Origin: Rhizophagus sp. LPA8_4_AMF
Lineage: Eukaryota; Glomeromycota; Glomeromycetes; Glomerales; Glomeraceae
Direction of reading: 5' to 3'
Length of the DNA: 24,560 nucleotides
Assembly (NCBI GenBank): GCA_021464525.1
Contig: JADRCO010000928.1
Span: forward strand, 1 to 24,560
The notes under the pieces were generated by a model, which did no database searches, had not been told where the DNA came from, and saw only the letters and a program-made list of their open reading frames with translations. The position numbers and the translations under genes are program-made. Each line of letters begins with the position of its first letter. Positions within the stretch are counted from its first letter, which is position 1. This document shows positions 1-9,870 of this stretch, one piece after another.

Positions 1-425
1 ATAAACTATATTGAAAACCATGGGAGAAATCGGCATCGTTGCCATGGGAGAAATCCGCAACAATGCCAATATTCTGTATAAACCAGGAAATATTGAGGCT
101 CAAAATGCTCAATATTAAAAACATGGGAGCAATCTGCTTCAATGCCAATATTCTGTTTAAACCAGAATATTTTGAATCAGGAAGGCGAAGATATTGAGGC
201 TCAAAGTGTTCAATATAAACTATATTGAAAACCATGGGAGAAATCGGCATCGTTGCCATGGGAGAAATCTGCAACGATGCCAATATTCTGTATCAACCAG
301 GATATAATAAATCAAGAAAGCAGAAATATTGAGGCTCAAAATGCTCAATATTAAAAACATGGGAGCAATCTGCTTCAATGCCAATATTCTGTTTAATCAG
401 AATATATTAATTCAGGAAAGCACTG
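1..425. repeat. Tandem minisatellite-like repeat
   Basis: Units beginning with ATATTGAGGCTCAAA occur at about 90, 191 and 326. Each is followed by a CATGGGAG(A/C)AATC block and by GCCAATATTCTGT. The block beginning ATAAACTATATTGAAAACC is repeated 214 bp apart (1 and 215), so short units are arranged in a higher-order pattern. The array starts before the window edge. It ends near 425, directly beside the 3' side of the chromodomain remnant on the minus strand, so it may be the 3' untranslated part of that retroelement. Open frames through the repeat are too short and too repetitive to call coding. Confidence 0.75.
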
Positions 426-435
426 GAATAAGCAA

Positions 436-606
436 AGGATATCGCTCCCATTTAACTAGTTATTTGAGTTTACCGTTCTTGATACGTTCTTTAAGAATCC
501 TCTCTGGAACAAACCGTTCTTGTATACCTCTAATCACAGAATCCGGAGGTGGTTTCTCATTATCAGGAATGACTCGCAACTCCTTTCTGGTGTACGAAGG
601 TTGCCA
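436..606 (-). pseudogene. Ty3-type integrase C-terminal chromodomain remnant
   Basis: The minus strand has an open frame of 48 codons from 606 down to a TAA at 460-462, then eight more in-frame codons. Before the stop it reads ...GIQERFVPERILKERIKNGK..., and after it LVKWERYP. Chromodomain-bearing Ty3/gypsy integrases typically have a proline-rich linker, then an E-x-I-L-x-x-R-x-x-x-G-K core and YLVKW. Here the TAA sits where the tyrosine of YLVKW is expected. The rest of pol is absent upstream, where a stop lies at 607-609, and the chromodomain is cut short by the tandem repeat. In intact elements this domain targets the integration complex to chromatin. This piece is a dead fragment. The overlapping plus-strand open frame is a shadow. 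Confidence 0.6.
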
Positions 607-2200
607 TTATTTACTTTTACGATTTCTGTTTATTTTTTGTTTATCTCTGTATTTTTCTTTTTCATGATATTTCTGTACTTTTTTTTTTATTTTTAGTTAT
701 TTATGTTACGTGATTTTTAACACTTATATAATAAATAAATAAATTACACCCTTTTACTGCTTAACACGTAATAAATTCCTGTACAATGCAAAAATTTTTA
801 GTTTCATATTTTTTTTTTTAAACGCGATATTGTAATTGAATTCATGCTCTCCAATCTCGATTCTAACCGCTTTTTTTTTATTTATCGATAAAAAATATGG
901 TCTTCCTACGAATAAAAACAAATCGGTACAATTCGTAGCTGATAATTTATTTTTTTTTAAAGCTACAATTTTATTAAAAGTAATATACAGTACAAAACAA
1001 AAATTACAAAATAAAAAAGAAAAACTGACTCCCTGCACTACCGTAGAAAACTACTTAGACAAACGAAGTTAACGACTTAACGTTGCGAGCCGATAAATAA
1101 TATTAACAATTACCCCGTCAATTAGTCATCAATTACCCGTATGACTTAGTTACCCAAATTTCACTCGGTCACGGGTCCATTTATAGCTGATCTCATTCTT
1201 TTTTTAGTACTACCTTCAAAATGTGCGCAACTGGCTAAAATGATTTTCCGTTTGCCGAACAATATATATACTTGGCAAAATTTCACAATTTCGTATTTTA
1301 AAAATTAACTTTTTAGCTAAAGAATGATTAATTATTATTGAATATTCTGGAAAGGTTCTTGAAGCTGGCTCTGTTCATAGTAGTGCTAAGATCATTCAAT
1401 ATACAAAGAAACTTTAACGTAATGTTTCACATTTAATATTCTGAGCTTTATTAAATCATTTTATTTTCTTTTCTTGGAGTTATATTAAAGTTATTGGTAA
1501 ACCATTGTATATTAGGTCGGTGCTCAACTCTGGTTTTTTGATGGTAACTTTACTGTCAATAGATAATCTGGCCTCGCGCTCGACGTTTACGAAGGTAAGC
1601 AATAATTAAAATATAATTAATCAAATTGGATTTCTAATCTCTAAATCAATTTTTCTTTTTAAATTAAGAAAAAAAACTAAAATGGTAGTAAATATCATTC
1701 ATTAGTTTTATAACTCACCTTATATCAAATATTAAGAGTATTAAAAATTTCTTGTATTTTAATTCCTGTTTATTTACATTTGGAACGACTGAAAAATAAG
1801 AAAAATACTTAATCTCTGGGTAAAGAACATCATTTGATTAATATATTTTTCAATATTGCAATTTCACCATTAAGTCACACGCATTATTCAATTTCCCAGT
1901 CATGCTAAGCCTGCCATCAATCAGGAATGGGATTATGACTATGACTATAAGAATAATACTATCAATTTAAAGAACTGATCGAAGTTTTGTTATTGATGCT
2001 AAGGTAAAAATTTTGTAATGTTGTTAAATTATTTGAGATATTAAAGATAAAAATAATATTAATAAAAGTTTTAATTCATTTCTTAAACTTGATATAGGAT
2101 CAAGTAAAGATGATCATGCCCCTATCATTCATTCTACAAAGAAACATAATGGCCAGAATCAACGATCACTTTGCAGAAATAGAATAATACTTTAATAGGT
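607..2200. other. AT-rich intergenic DNA with possible gene debris
   Basis: No convincing gene was found. Open frames near 754-1072 on both strands are low-complexity. Two short stretches look like broken exons. Around 1340-1415 an open run reads VLEAGSVHSSAKIIQYTKK. At about 1960-2003 a stretch ends in a GTAAAA donor, and its possible acceptor GATATAG lies near 2092-2098. The latter could be another remnant upstream of the BTB-TLDc pseudogene. Neither was recognised. Two CAATTACCC motifs lie about 20 bp apart near 1107-1137. Confidence 0.4.
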
Positions 2201-2543
2201 GCTATTAGTAACAAACATTATAGATAATTATAAGTTTTTACCAAACTACCGTATCCCAAAATTCACTCAGAATTTTGGATAATATGATGTTACTATTGAA
2301 AATAGTAACGATCCTAATGTAAGAATATTTCGAGCGTGATGATTTTCTCATGCATAAACTTTTCAATTAATTCTTTCTAGTTCTAGACAAAATAATAATC
2401 GGAATTTGGTCATATAGTTATTTTAAATTATCGTTCTTCTTACCTACGAGAAATGTTGCCTGCTAATAAAAAGAAAGATGACGGAACTTTATTACATATT
2501 AAATTACCAAATAATCTACCTGAACCTTTCGAAATAATTTGAG

Positions 2544-2621
2544 GTAAGATTAGAATTAAGTAAAGTTATTAATTTTATATCAATGTATTTAGTTTTAAAA
2601 GTACTGTATATTTATTTTTAG
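2544..2621 (+). other. Preserved 78-bp intron in the BTB-TLDc pseudogene
   Basis: The donor GTAAGA follows ...ATAATTTGAG and the acceptor TTTATTTTTAG precedes ATATATTTATGTCGG. Joining the ends restores AG|A TAT ATT TAT, giving R-Y-I-Y, the usual BTB sequence at this point. One T appears to be missing just before the donor (TTTGAG where ATTTTGAG is expected), which puts the upstream exon out of frame. Confidence 0.7.
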
Positions 2622-3237
2622 ATATATTTATGTCGGTAGGCTTTCTTTGAAAGAATATGATACTTCAGAATAATTAAATTATTAGTTTCCGCCAATGAAC
2701 TAAATCTTCAAGAATTAATTACCTATATACAATCCTTTTTTGTTTGAAGACGAAATGAACTGGTTGGAACAAAATTTTGATTTGATATATCGAATGAGTA
2801 TTGAAAGTAATTCTTTCTCAAGTCTTCAAAGATATTGTAATGATTTGATATCCAAAGAACCAGATAAAATAGTCAAATCGTTAACTTTCACTTCAATTCC
2901 AGAAAAGCTTTTGATTTCAATTATTCAAGAAAATTACCTTCAAATGAGCGACATTCAAATTTGGGAACATGTACTTAAATGAGGACTTGCACAAATCCAG
3001 AACCTCTCTCTGGCGTTGCAAACTATTCAAAGGAAGATTTTAGTACTCTAAAGAATACGTTACGACAATGTATACCTTTTGTTTATTTAATATTCCAAAG
3101 AACTTTTAGATAAAGTATTTCCTTATAAAAAAGTTCTACCCAAGGAATTATACATAGAATCGTTAAGAGAATTTTTAGATAATAATACTAAGACAAGTAC
3201 AGGATCCGCACTAAAAAATTTTTTTGTGCACTATATA

Positions 3238-3552
3238 TATGATACTTTAATATAACTCATAACAATTTCCACACATGATCCTATCTTATAGCATATTCCT
3301 TCCGCACACATGTTTCTACTTGAAAATCACACACTGTTCCTGATCTTTTAATCCATTTTGAAATTGTTTCAGCATGTTGAAATGTGATAATTTTGGAATC
3401 AATATCTTACGAATTAATCTCTTTGGGTGCACGAGGAATTGATTTATCATTAACAACTATGTACTGTGCGGTTAAAAGGATGATATGTCGGAAACTTACT
3501 ATCATATGTAAGCGCACATGTCCGCACTACCAATATCACACACTGATCAGGA
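3238..3552. other. Extra segment between BACK and TLDc parts
   Basis: This stretch does not continue the BTB-TLDc reading and is much longer than the usual short linker. It carries repeated CACATG-containing motifs (about 3271, 3303 and 3511) and a direct repeat ATCACACACTG (about 3326 and 3536). It may be a small non-autonomous insertion, but no clear terminal repeats or target-site duplication were found. Confidence 0.35.
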
Positions 3553-4078
3553 ATTACAGACGAAACTACTACTTCATTTTGATTTAAACTATTATTTCGT
3601 GGATCTCGTGATGGGTTTTATCCGGAAAAATTTCATGTAATTTGCGATAATCAATCGTATTCTTTAACAATCGCCAAAGTAGAAATCAGTAACGAGATTC
3701 TTGGAGGATATAATCCGATTATATGGAAATCTGATAATATTTTTGGTACTACTTGAGATAGTTTATTTCTCCTTCAATAACGTTGATAGAAATGAAAAAA
3801 TTTATTTTAAGTTGCGTAATAGATAAAAAGCATGCTATATTTAATAGAAATTGTTATGGACCATGTATTGGAGACTTTATGATATGTGGATTTGGTCTTC
3901 ATTCACTTTGTAATTATTGTCGTAGTAATAAAAACCGATTAGAGAAACTGAAGGTGTATTTTTTGTAGAAGAAATGAAATATTTCGCGTGTCGTTATTTT
4001 AATTTTGTTATCAAATCGTTAATAAACAAAAAGAAAACATTTCTAAAAAGAAATCAAGGGTTCGGTCTTACTAATTGA

Positions 4079-4870
4079 TTTGTGAATTGCTACAGTACAA
4101 CATCATCCAGTATTGTGTGTGTTGAGTTTCAACCCGAATTTTTTCCATGGGCCACTTACGGGCGTCGAGCGAGCGGATTTAATTAATTATATTAGTGAAT
4201 CAATGTAATATTTTACCTCTTGTTTATTTACTGCATGCAATTAACCAATTTGACAACCTTTCTTCAATAAAAAATACAGTATATACAACTGACCTGGTTT
4301 ATTTAATATATAATTTAATTAATTTTTCTGAATCGAACCCAAGACCTATATACATATTTTATCGTGATCTATACTATTTAAAATTATAATTAATAATATA
4401 CGAATTTTTGATTTATTTATATTTATATTAAATATATGTTAGTTATATTTTTAATAAAAGAATGTTTTATTGAATATTTCCACACATATTTTATATAATG
4501 ACTCTATATTAATAAAAATATAGCTAGAAATCATAATTAAATTATCTACTTTATAATTAGTGGTCAGTTTGGACAGTCCTTTAAAATTTTTCCATACAAT
4601 TGTTATAAATTACTGTCCAAAAACATGATAATAATTATAATGATTAATAAATGAATAGTCAATTAACGATTAATGAGCGTATATTACGTTAATTTTAACG
4701 TAAAAATCTTCATTTAAAAAAAAAACCAATTATAATTTTGATATAAAATCTAGTTTACAGAGAATTTTGTAAAAATCTATTTTGTCGAAATAATCGAGCC
4801 ACTCTAAATCTATATTTTCGAAACAAGAATGTCAATCAAATCTTCCAATTATATTCTTTTTCTAACCTTT
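4079..4870. other. AT-rich intergenic DNA, nothing recognised
   Basis: There are no open frames with coding character. A short less AT-rich patch lies near 4140-4175. The small plus-strand open frame at 4195-4389 starts at GTG and is low-complexity. Confidence 0.5.
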
Positions 4871-4871
4871 G

Positions 4872-4976
4872 ACAGATTCATTCACGGAAATGGAAATAAT
4901 TCGATAAATTCCGTGATATAAGGATATTAATTCCGGAGATATGAGCCTTTTACAGAAAAAAGATAGAATATAAAAA
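4872..4976 (+). repeat. Dispersed repeat core, copy 1
   Basis: It shares long near-identical runs with 10612-10716: AGATTCATTCACGGAAA, AATTCGATAAATTCCGTGAT, ATATGAGCCTTTTACAGAAA and GGAATATAAAAA or a close variant. A third, inverted and internally shortened copy lies at 21375-21492. No terminal inverted repeats flank this copy. Confidence 0.8.
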
Positions 4977-5129
4977 CGGATCGACTTTTTTACAGGAATG
5001 TGGCATTGTATTATAGACAGAAATGCAAATGGGCTGACGTACCAATGTAAAGTTCTACCCTAAGTGCAATGCATAACAATTTTATCTCCAAATCCTTAAT
5101 AACTGAACGCATATAAATCAGGGGACTGG

Positions 5130-5290
5130 TAAGTAATGGGACGACTCGCTCGGTTCGGTAACGATACTATTGAAAAAACCGAGTTGAGCAGAGTCAAACC
5201 GAAAACCCGGTTCAGTTGTTTTGTCACTTCGGATAAAACCGATTTGAAATCGATGTACCAAACCGAATGGAACGAACCGACCCAAGTCGC
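5130..5290. repeat. ACCGA/TCGGT-rich island
   Basis: This is a comparatively GC-rich patch with many copies of AACCGA or its complement (CGGTTCGGTA, AACCGAGTTG, AAACCGAAAACCCGGTT, GAACCGACCC). ACTGGTAA followed by ATGG occurs on both sides, near 5125 and 5318. It probably is a degenerate transposable-element fragment. The open frame across it starts at ATG 5136 but resembles no protein I know. Confidence 0.35.
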
Positions 5291-5351
5291 TCAATCCGAA
5301 CTTTTTCCATTCCTACTGGTAAATGGCTTTATTATACAATTTAATAAATAG

Positions 5352-6234
5352 GGTTAGTGATTATTACTGAGATTATTGTAAAAAATAATATACCGTGAAC
5401 AAAATCATAAAAAGAGTGTTTCTATTAAACCTATCCACTAGTATAAAGGGCTATGCACTTTGAGCTGAAACTGGCGAAACTGTATAAACACGACTTATTT
5501 GTTTCTTAATTTATTTTCTTATAATTTTCTCCTTTTGTTATGTAAAATTCAAATGCTCGTAGTCAAAGATTTGGCGAAGTTTTGCTATTCAAATTATCTA
5601 CTGTATGAGGCATTCATGAAACCGAAACACATACATGCAACACAATTCTATTCCATATTCTAAGAGTTTCAGCGTCAGGACCTTTACATTAAAAAATATC
5701 GCAATCTTTTGTAATTTTTAAACTGTAAGAACCCCTTGATAACAATTACATAATCAAGAAATAAAATATTTTAATTTATAAATCACAAAAAAAAAAAAAT
5801 AAATTTATACACTGATATCATTTTACATAAGCAAGTTTAAAATTAACAGTATAATATTTTTCTCACGGAGAAGTTAAAAAATTACAAAGAGCATGTTTGT
5901 TATGTTGTATGAACATCATATTGCATAGGATTCACGCTTCGCTCCAGACAATCAATCAATAAGATTATATTTACACAAACCTGAAAATTAACTTCAAAGT
6001 GACAATCATACAGTATAATTTCCCAAGACCATGGGCGACAAGATTGATCCAAATTGGATAATAAATCTGCATGTACTTATCTTACTCATTTAATTTGCTG
6101 AAGTTAAAATTCATGAGATGAAACAATAAGGCTGCGTGAAATCTAGTATTCATTTAAAAAAACAAGTGCAATTCGTGGTTTTAATAAATAATAAAATCAA
6201 ACAATGTTACAAATTGTTTAATTTTTCAAATATA
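5352..6234. other. AT-rich intergenic DNA, nothing recognised
   Basis: I found no gene, RNA or convincing repeat here. A run of about 13 A lies near 5788. Confidence 0.5.
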
Positions 6235-6396
6235 ATGATAATTTTTATATTATTTTGTTTTACTTTATTCGTTTTATTCTTTATTCATTGTAACACAACT
6301 CAATTTTTTAAAGTATTGTCTAGAAAAAGCATTAAAGAAGTAGTTACATACACAAAGATAAAAGAAAGGCTATACAAAAAAAATTTTTTCGAATAA
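6235..6396 (+). CDS. Doubtful 53-aa membrane or signal-peptide ORF
   Basis: From the ATG at 6235 a 53-codon frame encodes one strongly hydrophobic stretch (residues 1-18, MIIFILFCFTLFVLFFIH) followed by a short polar, lysine-rich tail. It could be a tiny secreted or single-pass peptide. In such AT-rich DNA, however, hydrophobic frames arise by chance (TTT and ATT codons). No promoter or homologue was recognised. The frame stays open further upstream only from a GTG. Confidence 0.15.
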   Translation: MIIFILFCFTLFVLFFIHCNTTQFFKVLSRKSIKEVVTYTKIKERLYKKNFFE

Positions 6397-7118
6397 ACAA
6401 ATACATCTGTGAACTTATACAAAAAATTATCTTAATAAGCATATTACCATTATCATGTGAAACAATCCGTTTTATCGTGATGTATAATAAGATGAGAACA
6501 AAAATGCATATTATAAATTTCATAATCGATTATAAGCCGCAGCCAAAGCTTACGTAAACATAAAACACGTAATATGTATATTGTATATGAAACACATTTT
6601 TATTATTGTCATTGAATATTAATCTAGATTTGGATACAATGAGATGAAAATTACTTATTTCGTTAATCCAATACACTGGGGTCGGGCACAAACGGTGTAT
6701 TACATTAATTTTTCGTACCTCGTATCATGATTTCAATTCTTAAAGAGGTTTTATTATTTTATGTTTCGTCTAGATTTGGAAACAATGAAAATCAAAATTC
6801 ATGAAATTACTTATTTTGCTACTCTGATACACTCGGGTCGGCACAAACGGTGTATTACTTTAATATTTCGTATCCCGTATCATGATTTCATTTCTTAAAG
6901 AGGTTAAATAATTTTATTACTCTTCAATGCCTATTCGATGCATGGCGTTTCACAACTTAAATTTTTTTATATTTCTCATTATCAATAACATTAACATTAA
7001 TTATTTTAATTAAGCGAACACTAATTTATTAACGAAAAAATGATTTATTATTACGGTATTAATGATGTGTCGATAGGAAAGAAAAAGCCGTTGTCAGATC
7101 ATAGAAATATTTCCTAAT
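6397..7118. other. Intergenic DNA holding a local duplication
   Basis: Apart from the duplicated unit at 6623-6905, nothing is recognised. The rest is AT-rich and non-coding in appearance. Confidence 0.45.
6623..6905 (+). repeat. Two-copy tandem duplication, about 150 bp per unit
   Basis: TCTAGATTTGGA starts both units (6623 and 6769). CACAAACGGTGTATTAC (6687 and 6842) and CGTATCATGATTTCA followed by TTCTTAAAGAGGTT also recur. The offset grows from 146 to 155 bp because of small indels, so the duplication is not recent. Confidence 0.8.
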
Positions 7119-7325
7119 ATGGAAAATCAAGAAAAATCATTGAATATATCTTACGATTTTATTGATTTTATTATAAATTTTCAGCATGAAAATTCTGCGG
7201 AAGAGAGTCTGAATTGTTCTCACTTATTTGAACAAATAAAACGGATAAGCAAAGCAATTATCTTAATAAATCATTTTTATTGTAACAAATTAAGCCACAT
7301 ATGGAAATCTCTTACAAGACTATAA
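7119..7325 (+). CDS. Small ORF of unknown nature (68 aa)
   Basis: It has an ATG start and mixed amino-acid composition, including charged residues and two cysteines, which is more protein-like than most short frames here. It ends LSHIWKSLTRL followed by TAA. No family was recognised. A chance frame or a fragment of a broken gene is at least as likely as a functional small gene, and there are no clear promoter or splice signals. Confidence 0.22.
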   Translation: MENQEKSLNISYDFIDFIINFQHENSAEESLNCSHLFEQIKRISKAIILINHFYCNKLSHIWKSLTRL

Positions 7326-7595
7326 GGGGTTCTTGTGTATCAAAATTTCATAGATTATTAATTATTATTGATATAAATGTTACACGAGAAAACTTTAAAA
7401 TGATTGTCTAATAAAAACATAATTTTTAATATTTGAATTTTTGAAACATCTGTTTATTTTATCTCCGAAATAAAGCTTAACGATGTTTATTTCCAAAATA
7501 AAACTTATTGATCTTCAATAGAGGTAAGGGTCCCTTAATTATATCTAATTAAGGCATTGTTGTGTACCAAAATTTCATAATGTTATTATGTTTCA
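7326..7595 (+). repeat. Short direct repeat pair with an AT-rich hairpin
   Basis: A block reading (T)TTGTGTA(T/C)CAAAATTTCATA recurs at about 7334 and 7560. Just before the second copy, 7533-7554 forms a perfect 9-bp stem with a 4-nt loop (CCTTAATTA-TATC-TAATTAAGG). It may be the footprint of a small element. No function is assigned. Confidence 0.45.
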
Positions 7596-7920
7596 ATTAT
7601 ATAGTAAGTGTAATACAAAAATTCCGCACTTTCAATAAGTTTTTTAAATGAAAGAAAATACAAATATCGTTGGGACACAGCAGAATTCCCTAATTTGAAA
7701 ATCAAGTCAATTTTTGATCATTAAATGTTTTACTTTCCTAAATTTTTGACATTGTTTAATTAATTCAAACAATCGAACAAATCTTTATCTTACTCTTTCA
7801 AGAATTGAACATGTTCGCATGGAAAGCATGTAAGCCCCTATTGCATCAGACATTATAGTAATATATTATATGATTAATCAAAAAATATTTTAATTTACGA
7901 TTTGGCTCGACAAATTTTTA

Positions 7921-7928
7921 TATAAATA
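7921..7928 (+). promoter_or_regulatory. Possible TATA box of the first F-box gene
   Basis: TATAAATA lies 179 bp upstream of the ATG at 8107. It is followed by a pyrimidine-rich stretch (about 7995-8045), as is common around fungal transcription starts. In DNA this AT-rich the motif alone is weak evidence. Confidence 0.3.
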
Positions 7929-8106
7929 TGCAATCATATCTTTCAACTTTTTATCATTCAAATCATCAGTTTAATTTATTCTTGATAAAATCATCCAGTG
8001 TTTTCAATTTTTTCCTTTTCTTTTCAATATTTAAATTTCCCTCTCGTAGAGAAGCTCTTTTTAATAATTTATAATTCTTATTATTATATTTATCACATTT
8101 AACAAA

Positions 8107-9543
8107 ATGGCACCACTCGTTGGAGATATTCTCTTATTAATTTTTACTGAATTGAAGGACGACCTTAATTCTTTGCATTCATGTAGTTTAGTAAATAAAA
8201 CCTGGTCGCAAGTGGCTGTGCCATTGCTATGGAAATATTTTTCAGATACTTACGAAAATCCTTACGAAAATAAACTAGAATCACGTGAAAAATTTTACAA
8301 TGTTATCTCCCACTTTTTATCGAATAATCCAGAATATATTTTGTCACAAAATAATATTTTATTACCTTTAAATAGATTTCCACAAAAACCAATGTTCGAA
8401 TATATGAATTTTCTAACTAGTATCTCGACAGTATGTATTGAAGATATGGTAGACCTATCAATAAATGACGAAGTCGGGTCTAAATACAAAAAAAGGATAC
8501 TAGAGTACGAAATTTTAAAATTAATTTTTAATAGATGTAATCACACAAAATATTTCTGTTACTACACCAAAAAAAGATTGTATCGATATCCAAATGCGAA
8601 AAATTTTTTTTCTAATTTACATTCCCTTGAAATATGGACAAAAGGATTAAATTCAAAAACTTTATTAAAGTTTAGTAAGATTTGCAATAATTTGACAAAC
8701 TTGGAGATATCTATGTGTAATAAGGATACTCCAGGTTTAGCTTCATTCATCGAAATACAAAAAAATCTGCAATCCTTATGTCTAGAATTTGATGAGGAAG
8801 TTAATGAGCTAGATGAACAATACACATTACTAAGCAAAATGTTAAAAAAAAAGGCTGCATTATTAAAAAAACTTATTATACAGCCCATCATCACATTAAT
8901 TTCACCTAGTTTTATTCCATTATTAAAAAATATAAACTATTTGGCTCTTAATAATGAACATGGTGAATTATTTGAAAGTGCTAAGTTGTGTAAATGGAAA
9001 CGCTACTTAGGTATGGCCTCTTTTCCATACCTTCAATATCTAGAAACTACACGGTTACCAAGTAGTCTTACCTATTTAATAATAATAAAGTCCGAAAAAA
9101 GTATTTTAGAAATTAATATACGTTCTCCACTTGAAACTGAACATTATAGTTCTGATAATAAAAAATTAATTGAGGCAATATCGGGTTATTGTCCAAAGAT
9201 ATTAAAGTTAACTATGGATGTTGAACATGAAAGCTTAAGTGAAATGGGCATTATTTTTTCAAATTGCACGCAACTGGAGAAGTTATTTCTTACAACAAAC
9301 GTTAATATATTGCCCAATGGGGATGAATTATTAAGAGTTATGAGCAAAGTGTCACCTAAATCTTTAAAAGAGTTTAAATTTGGAGACAAGTGGAATTTCT
9401 CGTTGAAAGGGTTGAAGTCATTTTTTGAAAATTGGAAATCTAAAAATAGATCACCAATTGAATTTACCCATGTGTATGATGAATTGGTTTATTCATGGAC
9501 AGATGATCATGATAAGATGGTGAAAAAGTATATGAAAGTATAA
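8107..9543 (+). CDS. F-box protein with LRR-like C-terminal part, paralogue 1
   Basis: This is an intact, intronless frame of 478 codons starting at ATG 8107 (CAAAATGG context) and ending at TAA. Residues 4-43 form an F-box: hydrophobic I-L-L-L-I-F at 8-13, SLHSCSLVNKTW at 22-33, then P39 and W42. F-boxes bind Skp1, so the protein is expected to be the substrate adaptor of an SCF ubiquitin ligase. The rest contains irregular leucine-rich segments (for example NLTNLEISM and CPKILKLTM), as in fungal F-box/LRR proteins. No substrate can be named. It aligns end to end with the protein at 11617-13041 (conserved PGL..[FL]I, AIS..CPKI, GDELL and SPKSL blocks), so the two are paralogues. A repeated tail block begins about 100 bp after its stop. 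Confidence 0.9.
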   Translation: MAPLVGDILLLIFTELKDDLNSLHSCSLVNKTWSQVAVPLLWKYFSDTYENPYENKLESREKFYNVISHFLSNNPEYILSQNNILLPLNRFPQKPMFEYMNFLTSISTVCIEDMVDLSINDEVGSKYKKRILEYEILKLIFNRCNHTKYFCYYTKKRLYRYPNAKNFFSNLHSLEIWTKGLNSKTLLKFSKICNNLTNLEISMCNKDTPGLASFIEIQKNLQSLCLEFDEEVNELDEQYTLLSKMLKKKAALLKKLIIQPIITLISPSFIPLLKNINYLALNNEHGELFESAKLCKWKRYLGMASFPYLQYLETTRLPSSLTYLIIIKSEKSILEINIRSPLETEHYSSDNKKLIEAISGYCPKILKLTMDVEHESLSEMGIIFSNCTQLEKLFLTTNVNILPNGDELLRVMSKVSPKSLKEFKFGDKWNFSLKGLKSFFENWKSKNRSPIEFTHVYDELVYSWTDDHDKMVKKYMKV

Positions 9544-9645
9544 TTAAGTAAAATTGAACATTATGTTTTATTATATTATTATACCAAATTTTATTTTGAT
9601 AATTGTAGACTAAAAGTGCTTCTGCAGGCAGAAGTATAATTACGC

Positions 9646-9870
9646 TAATAAAAATAATTTTTGATAATTTACAAAGAAATTTGTCCATCTTGTAAAAAAT
9701 TACTGTGAAAGTTTTAACACAACGTTATATAATCTATAAACTGGGTGAATTATCTTTTATTTGATTTTGTCAGATCTTTACTCATATTTTAACAAGAAGT
9801 AAATAGATCTAATGTTTCCTCCATTAGATTTCAGTTTACAAAGGTTGATAAACTGGAGTAAATGTTTAAT
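9646..9870 (+). repeat. Tail block, copy 1
   Basis: AATTTACAAAGAAATTTGTC followed by CATCTTGTAA matches copies at 13842, 16727 and 19181. Homology continues weakly into GTCAGAT and a CATTAGATTT..TTTA stretch. In every copy the same frame can be read as ..NLQ(R/K)N... followed by a stop, but third-position bias is not obvious. It may therefore be an untranslated or MITE-like segment rather than coding sequence. A 7-bp perfect hairpin (CTTCTGC-AG-GCAGAAG, 9619-9634) lies just upstream. Confidence 0.6.

Larger units (their letters stand above)
2210..4078 (+). pseudogene. BTB-BACK-TLDc family gene, decayed
   Basis: The order of recognisable parts is BTB, BACK and TLDc. The BTB start reads YDVTIENSNDPNVRIFRA (about 2283-2335), followed by HIKLPNN (about 2500). 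After an intron comes the end of BTB and the BACK region: YIYVGRLSLKEYDTSE, EDEMNWLEQNF and PDKIVKSLTFTSIPEKLL (about 2622-2980). The TLDc domain shows FKLLFRGSRDGF (3583-3618), EILGGYNPIIWKS (about 3690-3735) and a C-terminal ETEG..FFVEE stretch ending at TGA 4076-4078. Such proteins are numerous in Rhizophagus; their BTB-BACK part is thought to bind Cullin-3, and TLDc is linked to oxidative-stress roles. In-frame stops occur at 2280-2282, at 2980-2982 (TGA for the tryptophan of KWG) and at 3580-3582. There are several frameshifts, no good start ATG, and about 300 bp of unrelated sequence between BACK and TLDc. It cannot encode the family protein. Confidence 0.75.

Noticed and set aside
329..667. 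112-codon plus-strand open frame
   Set aside because: It starts at TTG, runs through the tandem repeat and is the shadow of the minus-strand chromodomain remnant.
754..1072. Overlapping open frames on both strands
   Set aside because: Low-complexity Lys/Phe/Asn-rich frames in A/T runs, with no motifs or signals.
4195..4389. 64-codon plus-strand frame
   Set aside because: GTG start, AT-driven composition and no support.
7119..7325. HMG-box resemblance of LSHIWKSLT
   Set aside because: Only a tryptophan-containing helix-like stretch fits. The rest of the HMG box is absent, so no family was assigned.
8295..9688. Minus-strand frames across F-box gene 1
   Set aside because: They are antisense shadows of the intact plus-strand gene or run over its 3' flank.
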